Source of the DNA: Polyodon spathula
Taxonomy: Eukaryota; Chordata; Actinopteri; Acipenseriformes; Polyodontidae
Direction: 5' to 3'
Assembly (NCBI RefSeq): GCF_017654505.1
Contig: NC_054537.1
Span: 75,823,118-75,887,117 of the forward strand
DNA length: 64,000 nt
Shown here piece by piece: positions 1-9,664 of this stretch. The first letter of the stretch is position 1, and every line of letters starts with the position of its first letter. The notes below the pieces were generated by a model. It was not told where the DNA came from, did not search any database, and saw nothing but the letters and a program-made list of their open reading frames with translations. A program made the position numbers and the translations under genes.

Positions 1-278
1 CTCTTCTGCACTCCAAGTCTCTTTTGAAAAAGGCCTACAACACAGGAAAGCCTTCAGTGGCGCCTGGCTGGAGAGAACAGCTATGGGTATAGGAAACTAT
101 AGAGATACAAATATAAATCTTTTTCGAAAGTTTCTTTTCCTGTTTTTGAAATTGTTAAAATTTTGTATTCAGAAATAAGTTATAAATGGGAGTCTAGTGG
201 TAAAACAGCAGGTGCAGAATGAGCAACTGTACTTATGTATTAGAAGACAATTGACAGACGGTCGACACAATTTATATC

Positions 279-430
279 AGGGCTTCTCAAACTCAGTCCT
301 GGGAACCCCCTGTGGCTGCTGGTTTTTATTCCAGCCGAGCTCTCAATTACTTAACTAAACCCTTAATTGAACTGATAATGTGCTTAATTAGACATGTTTA
401 CTTATTTTCAGCTCTTAAACAGTTGCAGTT
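279..430. repeat. interspersed repeat fragment (TTCCAGCC / CTTAATTR type)
   Basis: The stretch starts with a CTCAAACTCAGTCCTGGGA-type block, followed by TTTTTATTCCAGCC and then AATTACTTAACTAA and CCTTAATTGAAC. The same core, with TTCCAACC followed by CTTAATTATTTAATTGA, occurs in reverse orientation at 40179-40302. I recognise this as a type of short interspersed element common in fish genomes, but I cannot name the family. Its boundaries are approximate and no terminal repeats or target duplication were seen here. Confidence 0.45.
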
Positions 431-699
431 CAAGTTATCAAATGTTATAGCTAACTTGAAATATGCAACCATTCAAACTTCAACAGCAAAGTCTATTAAA
501 AATGGTGACATCACAAATTAGCAATGTGTCTCAGTAACATAATCCGATTTTCTTCATCAATCAATGAAAAGGACACTGGTCTAAATAAAAGTGGCTACTT
601 GGCCCAATACAAAGATGTTCTTCGTCCTACTGTGTAACCTTATATTAGCATCAGTGACTATATTTACAATTTCTTTTGGCACCCAGAATGGAACGTTGT

Positions 700-1324
700 T
701 GTAACAAGGGGGGTTTGTTACACACATGGTCATCACTGAACAGTACTAAGGCAGGCACAGAACACTTGGGTGTTGACACACTGCACAGGCGTGCAGATTT
801 AATAAACAAGTGCTAGTACCCTAGTGTCACATTTAATAAAGAAAACAAAACAAAGCTAAAAATAAAAGTCTGCCACACAAGGCGAGGGTTAGTAGCACTA
901 AAAGAAACGTCCCACTCCAGGAACCTGCTACTCTATGTAAACCCTCTCTATACACTGTTTGGGATCAACATTCCCTAAACTAACCTATTACCTATTACCT
1001 CACGACGACTCCCGCGTCTTCATACGGCCTCGGCTGGGCATTTCCCTCATGAGCACCATCTTGTAGTTCAAGGACTCTAGTAGTTAATCCTGTGGAGCGG
1101 ACTCTCTCCTGGGTTGTGGTCGTGTGCAGGGGTAGATCCTCCTGGGGTTAGCCCATGTTGGTACGAGTCTGCAACACAACAAACAAAACACAGCAATCTT
1201 CTCTCAGCACCTGGATGTATGGCTATGGCTGTGCAGTGGCCTCGAGCTGTAGTACAGACACTTTTTGACTTTTTTCTTAGCAACGCGTCCTAGCTGATTC
1301 CCTATCACAGTTCTCCCTGTCACA
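700..1324 (-). mobile_element. solo-LTR-like element, minus orientation
   Basis: The block begins TGTAACAAGG and ends CCCTGTCACA, so the two ends form a short inverted repeat of the TG...CA type. The flanking pentamers are gttgt and gttat, a 4/5 match that would fit an aged 5-bp target duplication. Read on the minus strand there is ATTAAA/TTTATTAAA near the 3' side, suitable for a polyadenylation signal. The architecture matches the better-supported elements at 26539, 48239 and 49864. No coding capacity was recognised. The call rests on the ends only, and a non-LTR DNA element with similar termini is possible. Confidence 0.4.
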
Positions 1325-2783
1325 GTTATTTTTCTAGGAATTTGATGTCATCATACCATCATCACACTATTCTTTTGGAAATGCACGTTCCAAGCGTGGA
1401 AGGTATGGAGGGGGTAGGCCAGTACCAGTTTGATTCAATTAACATTATTCAAATGAAATACACTTCCTTATCCCCTGTAAGAAATACTTAATGCACAACT
1501 TCAGAACAAATAATGAAAGAGCCCATGTAACTTGGTACCAAAAAAAAAGCCAACCAGGGAAAGGGCACAGAGCTACATCAGCACTTCCCCATGATTGTCA
1601 AAAGTACATACATAGGAATTTCACAACAGACTTCTCTGAATAATCTCAAAACAGGTTCATCTTTTTTTATGAATATACATTACAAATACAGGATAAAATT
1701 GAGGATATACTTAAGACCGTCGGTGCTAAAACTACTAAAATGTGTAGATCAATTAATTAATCTTTAGCTTGTGGTCATTAAGATCATAGCATCAAATCCT
1801 ATTGTAGGAACATATTTCAACACAAAGGTACTTATTTTATAATAATTACATTTGTCACATAATTTTTTACATTTATTTTATTTATTTGGTTTGGAGCTAA
1901 AAATCTTATATATTTTTACCAGACATTTTGTTTTAACTTGAAGTTCATATTATATTGATGCTATTGATACTGATGGTCGCATTGCTGATCATATTAAAAC
2001 AAATATTAATAGTATATAGTTCAACACATAAACTTCAGATTAATTAGCAGTAGCATATTTGCACAACTGTTGCACAGCAAACTAACAAAGGGAATCTTAA
2101 AAGAAGCATTTATGAAATAATTACAATAATTACAATTAACCATCCGCGGAGGTAGATAGATAAAGTAAAATCGGACCGTTTCTGTAATATCGTTCTAAAA
2201 GCTTACAAAGCTGTTGTAAACACCCTTTTTAATGCAATGCACATTTAATTCATAAACCGGTTCTTATGATGCATGACATCCGAAATATTAACATGGTGGC
2301 ATTTAGAAAGTGGTAAAACCTGGGTCAAAATAAAAAAAGACAGGGCCAAGTGAATTGTTTAACGTTAGTATCATAGCATATTACCTGTTTGGTTGTAAAC
2401 AAAGAAACAGGTAGGTGTCTTAGTGGGGGTTAATTTGTGGGGGTTTATCAACTATGTTGACAGCTATGCCTGCTGTAACTCATTGATTATTTTTGCGTTA
2501 CCTACTTTGAACCATCACACATTATAAGCTATTATAAGCTGTTCCTCCACATTTGCATATGCCTATTATAGGCTGCTTGACTTTTTACCATTATCTGAGG
2601 TGATGCGGATGTACTTGACCTAATTATTTCAAAGTGTCCTAACCAAGTTTTACAATAGTTAAGAAACTGCAGCCGCTTAACTGCTGATACTGCCTAGAAT
2701 TTTGTGTTGTATCAGTTTTATGCCAAGATGGAGAATCACCAAATAATTACAAGACATGTGAAGTACTGTAATTTGTGTATATA

Positions 2784-2847
<64 letters not shown>

Positions 2848-4295
2848 ATGCACTCCATGCATTGTTTAAATGGCTCAGCTGTTTCATTAAACATACCTTG
2901 TACAACAGGCACCTGTTTTAAAACATTATCCTCTCATAAAAGCAAATGAAATGATAATACTTAGTAGGATCGATCACTTATAATCCGTGTTTACGTATAC
3001 TATGCTTCTATGTCTCTATATGCAATGCTTCTAATATTTGTAAAAGTGTGTGTGTGTGATATTCTGAAAATGACCATGTGTGTCATGAAGCTCATAAACA
3101 CAAGATTCTAGGCAGTAACCCATTTCTACCACATGAATAATGTAGTCTTATATACTAAGGACTATTGTTTATTACTCCACTGATTTCCTTTATGTTGTTC
3201 CATAAAGATTTGTCAAACCTTACTTAATCAAGTAACTAGACAAAAGGGCACAATGCCACAGTATCGTGCCTTCAGCACTGCAAGCCTTACGTACAAAGAA
3301 TGCACTACACAGCAAGTCTAAGACACCTGCCTATTAAAAATATATATTTTTATAATATCTGTCTGGATCTCTTATCTGAAAGATGGCAAACAATATAAAT
3401 CTGTCAACATGTGCAGTATATATAAACTTTTATTGTTAATGCAAGAACTGAACTGTTATCATACTGCAGTCCTTCAAACAAGCATAAGTACACCCACCCA
3501 TATCTAGGGAGAGGCTCGATTTAGTGTTTTTGAAATTAATTTGCACTACACATGTCTGTCAGGGAGTAGGGTGTATTTTAACACAAATCTAGCACAGAAA
3601 GTTTCCATCATCTCTGCCAGAGGCCACACCTACTCATAACCTACAGCAACCCTCTGCTATTGGTCCATTCTAAAACAAAATAATATTGTTCTGGATTAAA
3701 TTAACATTTTAGGCGCAAACAAATGACTAATGGCTTTGGAATTTAACAGTAATCAGTTACTGTGTAGAAGAAACAGTGTGTTGTTTTGATTCAGAATCTG
3801 TTTTTCTAGCCTTAAAGTGTTAAAGAGGTCAATTGTACAATAACATCCTGATTATTCAGCTAGTTTCTGGCTGTTTAATGATCAGCACAAGCTGAATGGC
3901 ATATTTAAGATAACAAAAAATACCAGACACCATTGTTTTTTTGGGGCTTTTTTGTTCCAGTTCAAAAGACAGGAAAAGTTTCTTAAAAATACATTTTTAA
4001 AAATGGGAACTTGAACAACACATAGTATAACAATAATTATATTGGGGCAAAACTATTTCCCAGTTCATAATTTTAAGAATGAAATTGAACCCAAAAATAG
4101 GAAAGAATTTATATAGCTTTCCTGTAATTAAACCACACAGCATGTGGAAGTCCAAAAATAAGTAAAAATATTCCTCCATCACAGTAAAGCTCTCAACATC
4201 TCATAACAGGGCATGTCTGTCTATGCTTTATTTCAGACAAGAGAAAACTGTGTGTCAAATTAGGCCAGCAATATAAACCCTTTGAATACTAGAAC
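1325..4295. other. AT-rich intergenic DNA, no gene seen
   Basis: No ORF with recognisable protein similarity, exon or terminal repeat was identified. It contains a (TA)n microsatellite (separate entry) and a short direct duplication of ATTATAAGCT near 2522-2541. Short open frames here are not supported by any family motif. Confidence 0.5.
2778..2844. repeat. (TA)n microsatellite
   Basis: About 67 bp of nearly pure TA dinucleotide repeat, with a single TTTA interruption near the start. Short ORFs predicted across it on both strands are artefacts of the repeat. Confidence 0.95.
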
Positions 4296-4300
4296 AGTAC
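4296..4300. repeat. 5' target site duplication AGTAC of the Gypsy element
   Basis: AGTAC immediately precedes the 5' LTR (TGTAGTAATG...). The same pentamer AGTAC follows the 3' LTR at 9060-9064. A perfect 5-bp duplication is the normal footprint of Ty3/Gypsy integrases and fixes the element boundaries. Confidence 0.95.
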
Positions 4301-4511
4301 TGTAGTAATGTGAAGGTGTATGTATATAATGCAGTTCAAGTTATGCCACTAGAGGTCAGTAGCGCCCTACATACTTACCCTCTACCTAGGATACCGTGGG
4401 GTCGAGGAAGTCCTTAGAGAACACTAATGTGTAGGTTTCAACAAAGATGGTTCTAATGAAGACACTGTTATTTAAGTTATACTCTTGCATCTTGGATCTC
4501 GGGTTATTACA
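4301..4511 (+). repeat. 5' LTR of Gypsy element
   Basis: 211 bp, starting TGTAGTAATG and ending GGGTTATTACA, so the ends are TGTA...TACA with a longer imperfect inverted repeat (TGTARTAA/TTATTACA). It differs from the 3' LTR at three sites: ACAAAG versus ACAGAG, AATGAAG versus AATAAAG, and CTTGGATC versus CTTGAATC. The second difference means that the AATAAA polyadenylation signal is intact only in the 3' LTR. Candidate TATA sequence TATATAA lies near position 30 of the LTR. Confidence 0.95.
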
Positions 4512-4513
4512 TA

Positions 4514-4531
4514 TGGCGATGAGGAAATTGG
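4514..4531 (+). other. primer binding site candidate
   Basis: TGGCGATGAGGAAATTGG lies 2 nt after the 5' LTR. The TGG start matches the complement of the universal CCA tRNA 3' end, as expected for minus-strand priming. The priming tRNA was not identified. Confidence 0.6.
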
Positions 4532-4646
4532 ACAACTTGTCTTAGGTCGTTGAAAACGGAGACAACGAAGGAGAAAAGACAAGTGTAGCTGCATAGCTTC
4601 GGCCCAACCTGCTAAAGTTAGCGGAAGCGCTCACAGACAACGGAAC

Positions 4647-5507
4647 ATGGCTGCCACGGTAGGAACAACCGCGCCGTTTGATAGTCAACTGCAGACATGG
4701 GAGGAATATTGCGAAGTGCTGTCGCATTTTTTTGAAGCAAATGAGATTGACAACATCAATAAAAAGAGGGCGATTCTCTTAAGTTCGGTGGGAAGCCAAA
4801 CATATAGTCTGATGAGAAATTTGTTAAGCCCAGATAAGCCAGGGGACAAATCGTTTGACGATTTAGTTGAACTGTTGAAAGCGCACTACAACCCAAAGCC
4901 CAGCAAAATAGTTCAACGCTTTAAATTTAACTCGAGAAACAAACAGGCAAATGAGAGTGTGACTGAATATATGGCAGTGCTAAGAGAACTGGTTCAACAT
5001 TGCAACTATGGAGACAGGCTAAAGGAAATGTTACGGGACAGGCTAGTCTGTGGTATAGACGATGATCATATTCAGCGCAGGCTGTTAGCAGAAACCGAGT
5101 TAACATTTGAAAAAGCATTGAAACTTGCTCAGGCATTGGAGACAGCGAACAAAGACGTTCAGGATTTACAATGGCAAAGCAAAGGAAGCAATGGTGCTAA
5201 CTGGAAACATGCTAGCCAGGCTACAGTGCAAAAGCTAAAAACGTGGAGGGAACCACGAACTGGCGGAACTATGAGGGCATGTTATAGATGCGGTGGTGAG
5301 CACATGGCGAATGACTGTCGTTTTCTTAAGGAAATGTGTCACAGATGCGAGAAAAAGGGGCACATCAGGAAAGCGTGCAGGGCGAACTCCAAACCAAACC
5401 TAGAGGGGGAGGAAAACAAAAGCAGGGAAAAGTGGAAAAAAAACATGGGGCTCATCACATTAGCGAAAATCCTGAAACAGATGCAAGTGACGGTGAAGAC
5501 GTGTTGA
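4647..5507 (+). CDS. gag: Gypsy gag (capsid and nucleocapsid)
   Basis: 286 codons starting at ATG in the context AACATGG. The N-terminal 170 residues resemble a retrotransposon capsid domain (Retrotrans_gag type, with a W-EEY-E-L-FF-AN start and a later ESVTEYMAVLRELV helix). Two zinc knuckles follow: CYRCGGEHMANDC at about residues 212-224 and CHRCEKKGHIRKAC at about 231-244. The product would assemble cytoplasmic particles and package element RNA. The frame ends at 5507 while the protease frame already runs in parallel from about 5336, so pol is presumably expressed by a -1 frameshift as in many Gypsy elements. The ORF is intact. Confidence 0.93.
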   Translation: MAATVGTTAPFDSQLQTWEEYCEVLSHFFEANEIDNINKKRAILLSSVGSQTYSLMRNLLSPDKPGDKSFDDLVELLKAHYNPKPSKIVQRFKFNSRNKQANESVTEYMAVLRELVQHCNYGDRLKEMLRDRLVCGIDDDHIQRRLLAETELTFEKALKLAQALETANKDVQDLQWQSKGSNGANWKHASQATVQKLKTWREPRTGGTMRACYRCGGEHMANDCRFLKEMCHRCEKKGHIRKACRANSKPNLEGEENKSREKWKKNMGLITLAKILKQMQVTVKTC

Positions 5508-5722
5508 TTATGAATAACGTAACAGAGACAATTATTCCCAAGGTAGCGCCTATCACATTACAGTTAAAAGTGAACAAGTCGGATGTGCAATTTGAGGTTG
5601 ACACGGGGTCCAGTGTTACAATTATGAATGAAACAGAGTACTCCAAACTAAGGAATGGGGCAAAAGTACCTGAGCTAAAGACATGTTCCCTGCATCTCAG
5701 AACTATACAGGCGAAAGAGTGA
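5336..5722 (+). CDS. pol: Gypsy pol, protease segment (frame interrupted)
   Basis: This frame overlaps the 3' end of gag in the -1 phase. It carries the aspartic protease active-site motif FEVDTGSSVTIM (catalytic DTG) at about 5590-5627. The frame then runs into a stop at 5722, while the homologous protease C-terminus and linker to RT (the YTGERV region and LLGRGW) continue in another frame from about 5704. The simplest reading is a single-base deletion near 5704. The start shown is only the first ATG; translation in life would come from gag frameshifting and not from this ATG. Confidence 0.85.
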   Translation: MSQMREKGAHQESVQGELQTKPRGGGKQKQGKVEKKHGAHHISENPETDASDGEDVLIMNNVTETIIPKVAPITLQLKVNKSDVQFEVDTGSSVTIMNETEYSKLRNGAKVPELKTCSLHLRTIQAKE

Positions 5723-7656
5723 AAACATTGGGTACTGCAAACTTAGCTGGACAGTACAGGGAGACTGTTAAACAGCTGCCAGTAGTAGTAGTGTCTGGCA
5801 AAGGACCAAATCTACTGGGCCGCGGTTGGATTAAGGAGTTGGAATTAAACTGGGGCACTGTAAACCAGATAGCTAGAGACAAAACAACACTCCAGGATGT
5901 GTTGAAGAAACATGAGAATGTATTCAAAGAGGAATTGGGGACATTGCGAGGCCCACCGGCTAAAATATATGTTGACAAAGAGGCAACACCAAGGTTCTTT
6001 AAGCCAAGACCTGTGCCTTATGCTATGAAACCGAAGGTGGAGGCTGAGCTGGACCGCCTCTTGAGAGACAAAATAATTGAACCAGTGAAATTCTCTGAGT
6101 GGGCAGCTCCCATAGTCCCAGTGCTAAAGCCTGATAACTCTGTGAGGATTTGCGGAGATTACAAACTTACTGTAAATCGGGTGTCCAAACTGGAACAGTA
6201 TCCCATTCCCAGAATTGAAGATCTTTTTGCAAAGCTCTCAGGAGGGGCAAAATTCAACAAATTGGACATGAGTCATGCCTATCAACAGGTAATATTGGAT
6301 GAGGAATCAAAAAAGTATGTAACTATAAATACACACAAAGGGTTATTTACTGTAAACCGTCTTCCATTCAGGGTTTCATCCAGTCCAGCTATCTTTCAGA
6401 GAATTATGGAGGGTTTGCTGCAGGGAATTCCCCATGTAGCCATTTACCTGGATGACATCATGGTGACGGGCAAGAATGATCAGGAGCACCTGCAGATGCT
6501 AAGCGAGGTAATTCAGAGAGTGGAGGAGGCAGGCCTACGGCTAAAGAGAAGTAAGTGTACCTTTCTGGGAAGTGAAGCTGAGTTTCTGGGTCACAAAGTG
6601 GATGCCACAGGACTACACCCACTTAAGAACAAGGTACAAGCTATCCAAAATGCACCTGCACCTACCAACATAACAGAGCTTAAGGCTTATTTAGGACTAT
6701 TGAACTATTATAACAAGTTTTTACCTAACCTGTCTACACTTTTGGCTCCACTGCACAAATTGTTGAGAAAAGACACAAAATGGCAATGGAAAAAAGAGCA
6801 GGAGGCTGCTTTTGAGAAATCTAAAAAGCTAATGCAATCCAGAGATATACTTGTGCATTACGACAGTGAGAAAGAGCTGATTCTGTCCTGTGACACCTCC
6901 CCCTACGGGATAGGCACAGTACTTTCACACCTCATGCCGGATGGGTGGGAGAGACCCATAGGTTTTATGTCAAGAACACTCACATCAGCTGAACGAAACT
7001 ACTCTCAGCTTGATAAAGAGGGACTGGCTGTGATTTTCGGGGTGCAACGGTTTCACAAGTATCTCTATGGTAGAAAGTTCACCATATGCACAGATCATAA
7101 ACCGCTTCTTTCACTCTTCAACGAAATGAAGGCTGTGCAACAGATGGTGTCACAGAGGATCCAGAGGTGGGCTGTGACACTGCGGGCGTATGAGTACGTG
7201 ATAGTCTACAAGGCGGGTAAGGACCACGACAATGCAGACGCCTTGAGTCGTGTGCCACTGCCGGACAATTTCCAATCCACAGGTCTGGAAGACAGGGTGC
7301 TGATGATGGAAGACATAGCGATGGTGACCGCAGAGGAGGTGAGAGTGTGGACAGGTAAAGATTCCATACTGTCTAGGGTGAGAGAGTACATTTTAAGGGG
7401 GTGGCCACAGCAGGGGGAAGGAACAGATTTTACACCTTATTCTGCTAGGAAGACAGAATTGAGTGTGCAAGATGGTTGTGTCTTGTGGGGGGCACGTGTC
7501 ATCATCCCACAGCGAGGACGACAGGCTGTGTTGGAACAGCTGCATCAGTGCCATCCAGGGGTTTCGCACATGAAGGCTCTGGCCAGAAGTTATTTCTGGT
7601 GGCCCAAACTAGATGAGGAGATAGAGACACAGGTAAAGGCATGTAGAAAGTGTTAG
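5683..7656 (+). CDS. pol: Gypsy pol, RT-RNase H-integrase zinc finger segment
   Basis: 657 open codons. In order: the end of protease (LLGRGWIKELELNW), RT with the PxPY, AAPIVPVLKPDNSVRICGDYK, LDMSHAYQQV (first catalytic Asp) and YLDDIMVTG (YxDD catalytic pair, about residues 253-256) motifs, RNase H with the catalytic Asp in LSCDTSPYGIG, E in LDKEGLAVIFG and D in CTDHKPL, and the integrase HHCC zinc finger (H-Q-CHPGVSHMK...C-RKC). The ATG at 5683 is not a real start because the segment is the continuation of the protease frame after an indel. A stop at 7654-7656 follows another one-base indel near 7651, where homology moves back into the original pol frame. Confidence 0.93.
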   Translation: MFPASQNYTGERVKTLGTANLAGQYRETVKQLPVVVVSGKGPNLLGRGWIKELELNWGTVNQIARDKTTLQDVLKKHENVFKEELGTLRGPPAKIYVDKEATPRFFKPRPVPYAMKPKVEAELDRLLRDKIIEPVKFSEWAAPIVPVLKPDNSVRICGDYKLTVNRVSKLEQYPIPRIEDLFAKLSGGAKFNKLDMSHAYQQVILDEESKKYVTINTHKGLFTVNRLPFRVSSSPAIFQRIMEGLLQGIPHVAIYLDDIMVTGKNDQEHLQMLSEVIQRVEEAGLRLKRSKCTFLGSEAEFLGHKVDATGLHPLKNKVQAIQNAPAPTNITELKAYLGLLNYYNKFLPNLSTLLAPLHKLLRKDTKWQWKKEQEAAFEKSKKLMQSRDILVHYDSEKELILSCDTSPYGIGTVLSHLMPDGWERPIGFMSRTLTSAERNYSQLDKEGLAVIFGVQRFHKYLYGRKFTICTDHKPLLSLFNEMKAVQQMVSQRIQRWAVTLRAYEYVIVYKAGKDHDNADALSRVPLPDNFQSTGLEDRVLMMEDIAMVTAEEVRVWTGKDSILSRVREYILRGWPQQGEGTDFTPYSARKTELSVQDGCVLWGARVIIPQRGRQAVLEQLHQCHPGVSHMKALARSYFWWPKLDEEIETQVKACRKC

Positions 7657-8665
7657 GAACACCACAGCCCCGCTACATCCCTGGGAGTGGCCAGACAGAC
7701 CCGGGAAGCGATTACACATAGATTATGCAGGACCATTTATAGGGCAGATGTTTTTGATACTCATAGATGCTCATTCCAAATGGATGGATGTTTACCTGGT
7801 AACTTCAGCAACATCAGCTGTTACAATTGACTGTTTGCGAAAAAGTTTTAGCAATCAGGGATTACCAGAAATGGTAGTTTCTGATAACGGCACCTGTTTT
7901 GTCAGCTCAGAGTTCAAGGAATTCATGAACAAAAATGGCATTGTCCATGTTACATCATCCCCGTTTCATGCGTCTTCCAACAGTCTCGCAGAGCGAGCCG
8001 TTCAAATATTCAAGACGATGATGAAGAAAGTGGGAGAAGGAAGTATGTCAACTAAAGTGTCAAGGGTACTATTCAGCTATAGGTTAACACCTCAAACTAC
8101 CACAGGACTCTCCCCAGCAGAGATGTTACTAGGGAGGAAACTTCGGTCTACGCTTGATTTAGTGCATCCCGATTTAAAGAGAAAAGTGGAACTTAAGCAG
8201 AATAAACAAAAGGAACACCACGACAAGCACACAAAGGGGAGGAGTTTTGGAGACGGAGACTCTGTGATGACAAGAAACTTCAGTTACGGTCCCAAGTGGA
8301 TACCAGGAGTCATTGTAACAGTGACTGGTCCTGTATCTTTCAAGGTAATGCTGGGAGATGGCAGAATAGTACGCAGACACATAGATAAGATCCTGTCTAG
8401 ACAACAGGACAACACCACTGGGTCAGAGGATATTGTGCAGGACACACCTGCAGAGGTTCTACAACCACCAGCTAGAGTAACCATGCCAGATGAACTTGTT
8501 CCAAACAATGCGGACACTGTCTCAGAGCAGCTTGTTTTGAAACCAGAGGAACAAACTGGGAGTTCCCCAGAGGTGGGCAGGGACAATCAAAGCATGGCAC
8601 AAGCTGTGCGTCGTTCCCAAAGAACTGTCAAAAAGCCTGGTTACCTGAAGGACTTTGACTTGTAA
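7652..8665 (+). CDS. pol: Gypsy pol, integrase core segment
   Basis: The open frame with integrase homology starts right after the stop at 7656, in the same phase as the protease segment. The catalytic triad is visible: first D in LHIDYAGPF (about 7718), second D in VVSDNGTCF (about 7884), and E in SLAERAVQIF (about 7990). A C-terminal GPxW-like beta-barrel region (GPKWIPGVIVTVTGPVSFKV) follows and then a low-complexity tail ending at TAA/TAAATAAA 8665. It would insert the cDNA with 5-bp staggered cuts, matching the AGTAC duplication. Starting at the ATG at 7748 would lose the first catalytic residue. Confidence 0.9.
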   Translation, partial: VRNTTAPLHPWEWPDRPGKRLHIDYAGPFIGQMFLILIDAHSKWMDVYLVTSATSAVTIDCLRKSFSNQGLPEMVVSDNGTCFVSSEFKEFMNKNGIVHVTSSPFHASSNSLAERAVQIFKTMMKKVGEGSMSTKVSRVLFSYRLTPQTTTGLSPAEMLLGRKLRSTLDLVHPDLKRKVELKQNKQKEHHDKHTKGRSFGDGDSVMTRNFSYGPKWIPGVIVTVTGPVSFKVMLGDGRIVRRHIDKILSRQQDNTTGSEDIVQDTPAEVLQPPARVTMPDELVPNNADTVSEQLVLKPEEQTGSSPEVGRDNQSMAQAVRRSQRTVKKPGYLKDFDL

Positions 8666-8835
8666 ATAAAAAAATTTAAAAAGTTTGAAATTAAATGTTT
8701 ATGTACAGTTAAGGATGGACTATTGTGTGTAGTTGTTATTACAGCAATAGTTCAGATACATCTAGTGTATTAGTGTTACATTTTGTTTATAACTGTGTTT
8801 AAATTGTTTCCAAATTTTAGAGAAGCTGAAATCTT

Positions 8836-8848
8836 AAGGGGGGGAGAA
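8836..8848 (+). other. polypurine tract of Gypsy element
   Basis: AAGGGGGGGAGAA directly abuts the TG start of the 3' LTR, the position and composition expected for the plus-strand primer of reverse transcription. Confidence 0.85.
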
Positions 8849-9059
8849 TGTAGTAATGTGAAGGTGTATGTATATAATGCAGTTCAAGTTATGCCACTAG
8901 AGGTCAGTAGCGCCCTACATACTTACCCTCTACCTAGGATACCGTGGGGTCGAGGAAGTCCTTAGAGAACACTAATGTGTAGGTTTCAACAGAGATGGTT
9001 CTAATAAAGACACTGTTATTTAAGTTATACTCTTGCATCTTGAATCTCGGGTTATTACA
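8849..9059 (+). repeat. 3' LTR of Gypsy element
   Basis: 211 bp, TGTAGTAATG to GGGTTATTACA, 98.6% identical to the 5' LTR by direct comparison (3 differences). Contains AATAAA (about 9003-9008), the likely polyadenylation signal. It is followed by AGTAC at 9060-9064. Confidence 0.95.
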
Positions 9060-9147
9060 AGTACTTAGGTTTGTGAGGAGTAAAACTAGTTAAAACATTG
9101 ATGGGTTAATGGAAGAATGGAAAACGGTTAGCTAATTGCTCAGGTTA

Positions 9148-9555
9148 AAGTGGCGCATCCAGCAAAGGCGCTCCACGTGCCGTGCAGGATGTGCCCTATA
9201 GTCTGAAGATCACAGGTTCGAGTCCAGGCTATGTCACAGCTGACCTTGACCAGGAGTTCTTAGGGGGAACAATTGGCCAAGCGCTGCCCAGGTAGGGAGG
9301 GCTTAGGTCGACTGGGGAATCCATGGTTAACTGCGCATCAGCGGCCCCTGTGGCAGGTGTGTGGTTCTGCTGCCAGATCTGTGCTGTCCTATAGGTCTGG
9401 TGGCCTCACTGTGGATCCAGTGCGAAAAATGATGGTTTGGCAGGAGCACGTTTCAGAGGATGTGTGCGCCAGCCTCCGTTCCCCAAGTTAGGATGGGAGT
9501 TACAAGGGGTGAACTGAGGATACAGATGATAATTGACAAACTAAACTGGGGAGAG

Positions 9556-9592
<37 letters not shown>
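9148..9592 (+). mobile_element. tRNA-derived SINE, copy 1
   Basis: The head contains TGGCGCATCCAGCAAAGG (A-box-like) and GGTTCGAGTCC at 9215-9225 (a perfect B-box), so the 5' part descends from a tRNA promoter. The body aligns along its length with the second copy at 21583-22011 (shared blocks AAGCGCTGCCC, GGTAGGGAGGGCTTAGGTC, GGGGAATCCA, GGTGGCCT). It ends in a GGGGAGAGAATT segment and a poly-A tract of about 39 nt. It lies just downstream of the Gypsy element. No clear target duplication was found, and the 5' edge is approximate. Confidence 0.85.
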
Positions 9593-9595
<3 letters not shown>

Positions 9596-9631
9596 ATCGA
9601 ATATTCACTAGTTAGAGTATCCTAGACCCAG

Positions 9632-9658
<27 letters not shown>
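9553..9658. repeat. poly-A tract / spacer / poly-T tract
   Basis: About 33-39 A residues (9559-9591) are followed, after a 41-nt spacer, by about 26 T residues (9633-9658). The A tract is the SINE tail; the T tract could be the tail of an oppositely oriented retroelement or simple sequence. The two tracts could pair as a hairpin. Confidence 0.8.

Positions 9659-9659
<1 letters not shown>

Positions 9660-9664
<5 letters not shown>

Larger units (their letters stand above)
4301..9059 (+). mobile_element. near-complete Ty3/Gypsy LTR retrotransposon
   Basis: A 4,759-bp element with two 211-bp LTRs, a primer-binding-site-like TGG stretch at about 4514, gag with two CCHC knuckles, protease, reverse transcriptase, RNase H and integrase in Gypsy order, and a purine-rich polypurine tract (AAGGGGGGGAGAA) just before the 3' LTR. 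The LTRs differ at only 3 of 211 positions, so the insertion is recent. The pol frame is interrupted by two single-base indels (about 5704 and 7651), so this copy is probably not autonomous. No envelope gene is present. It is an ordinary genomic retrotransposon of the metaviridae-like class. Confidence 0.95.

Noticed and set aside
4927..8586. Several minus-strand ORFs inside the Gypsy element
   Set aside because: Antisense shadows of gag and pol; no motifs.
9148..9592. tRNA gene
   Set aside because: A- and B-box-like sequences are present, but there is no tRNA cloverleaf; a second copy with target duplication shows this is a SINE.
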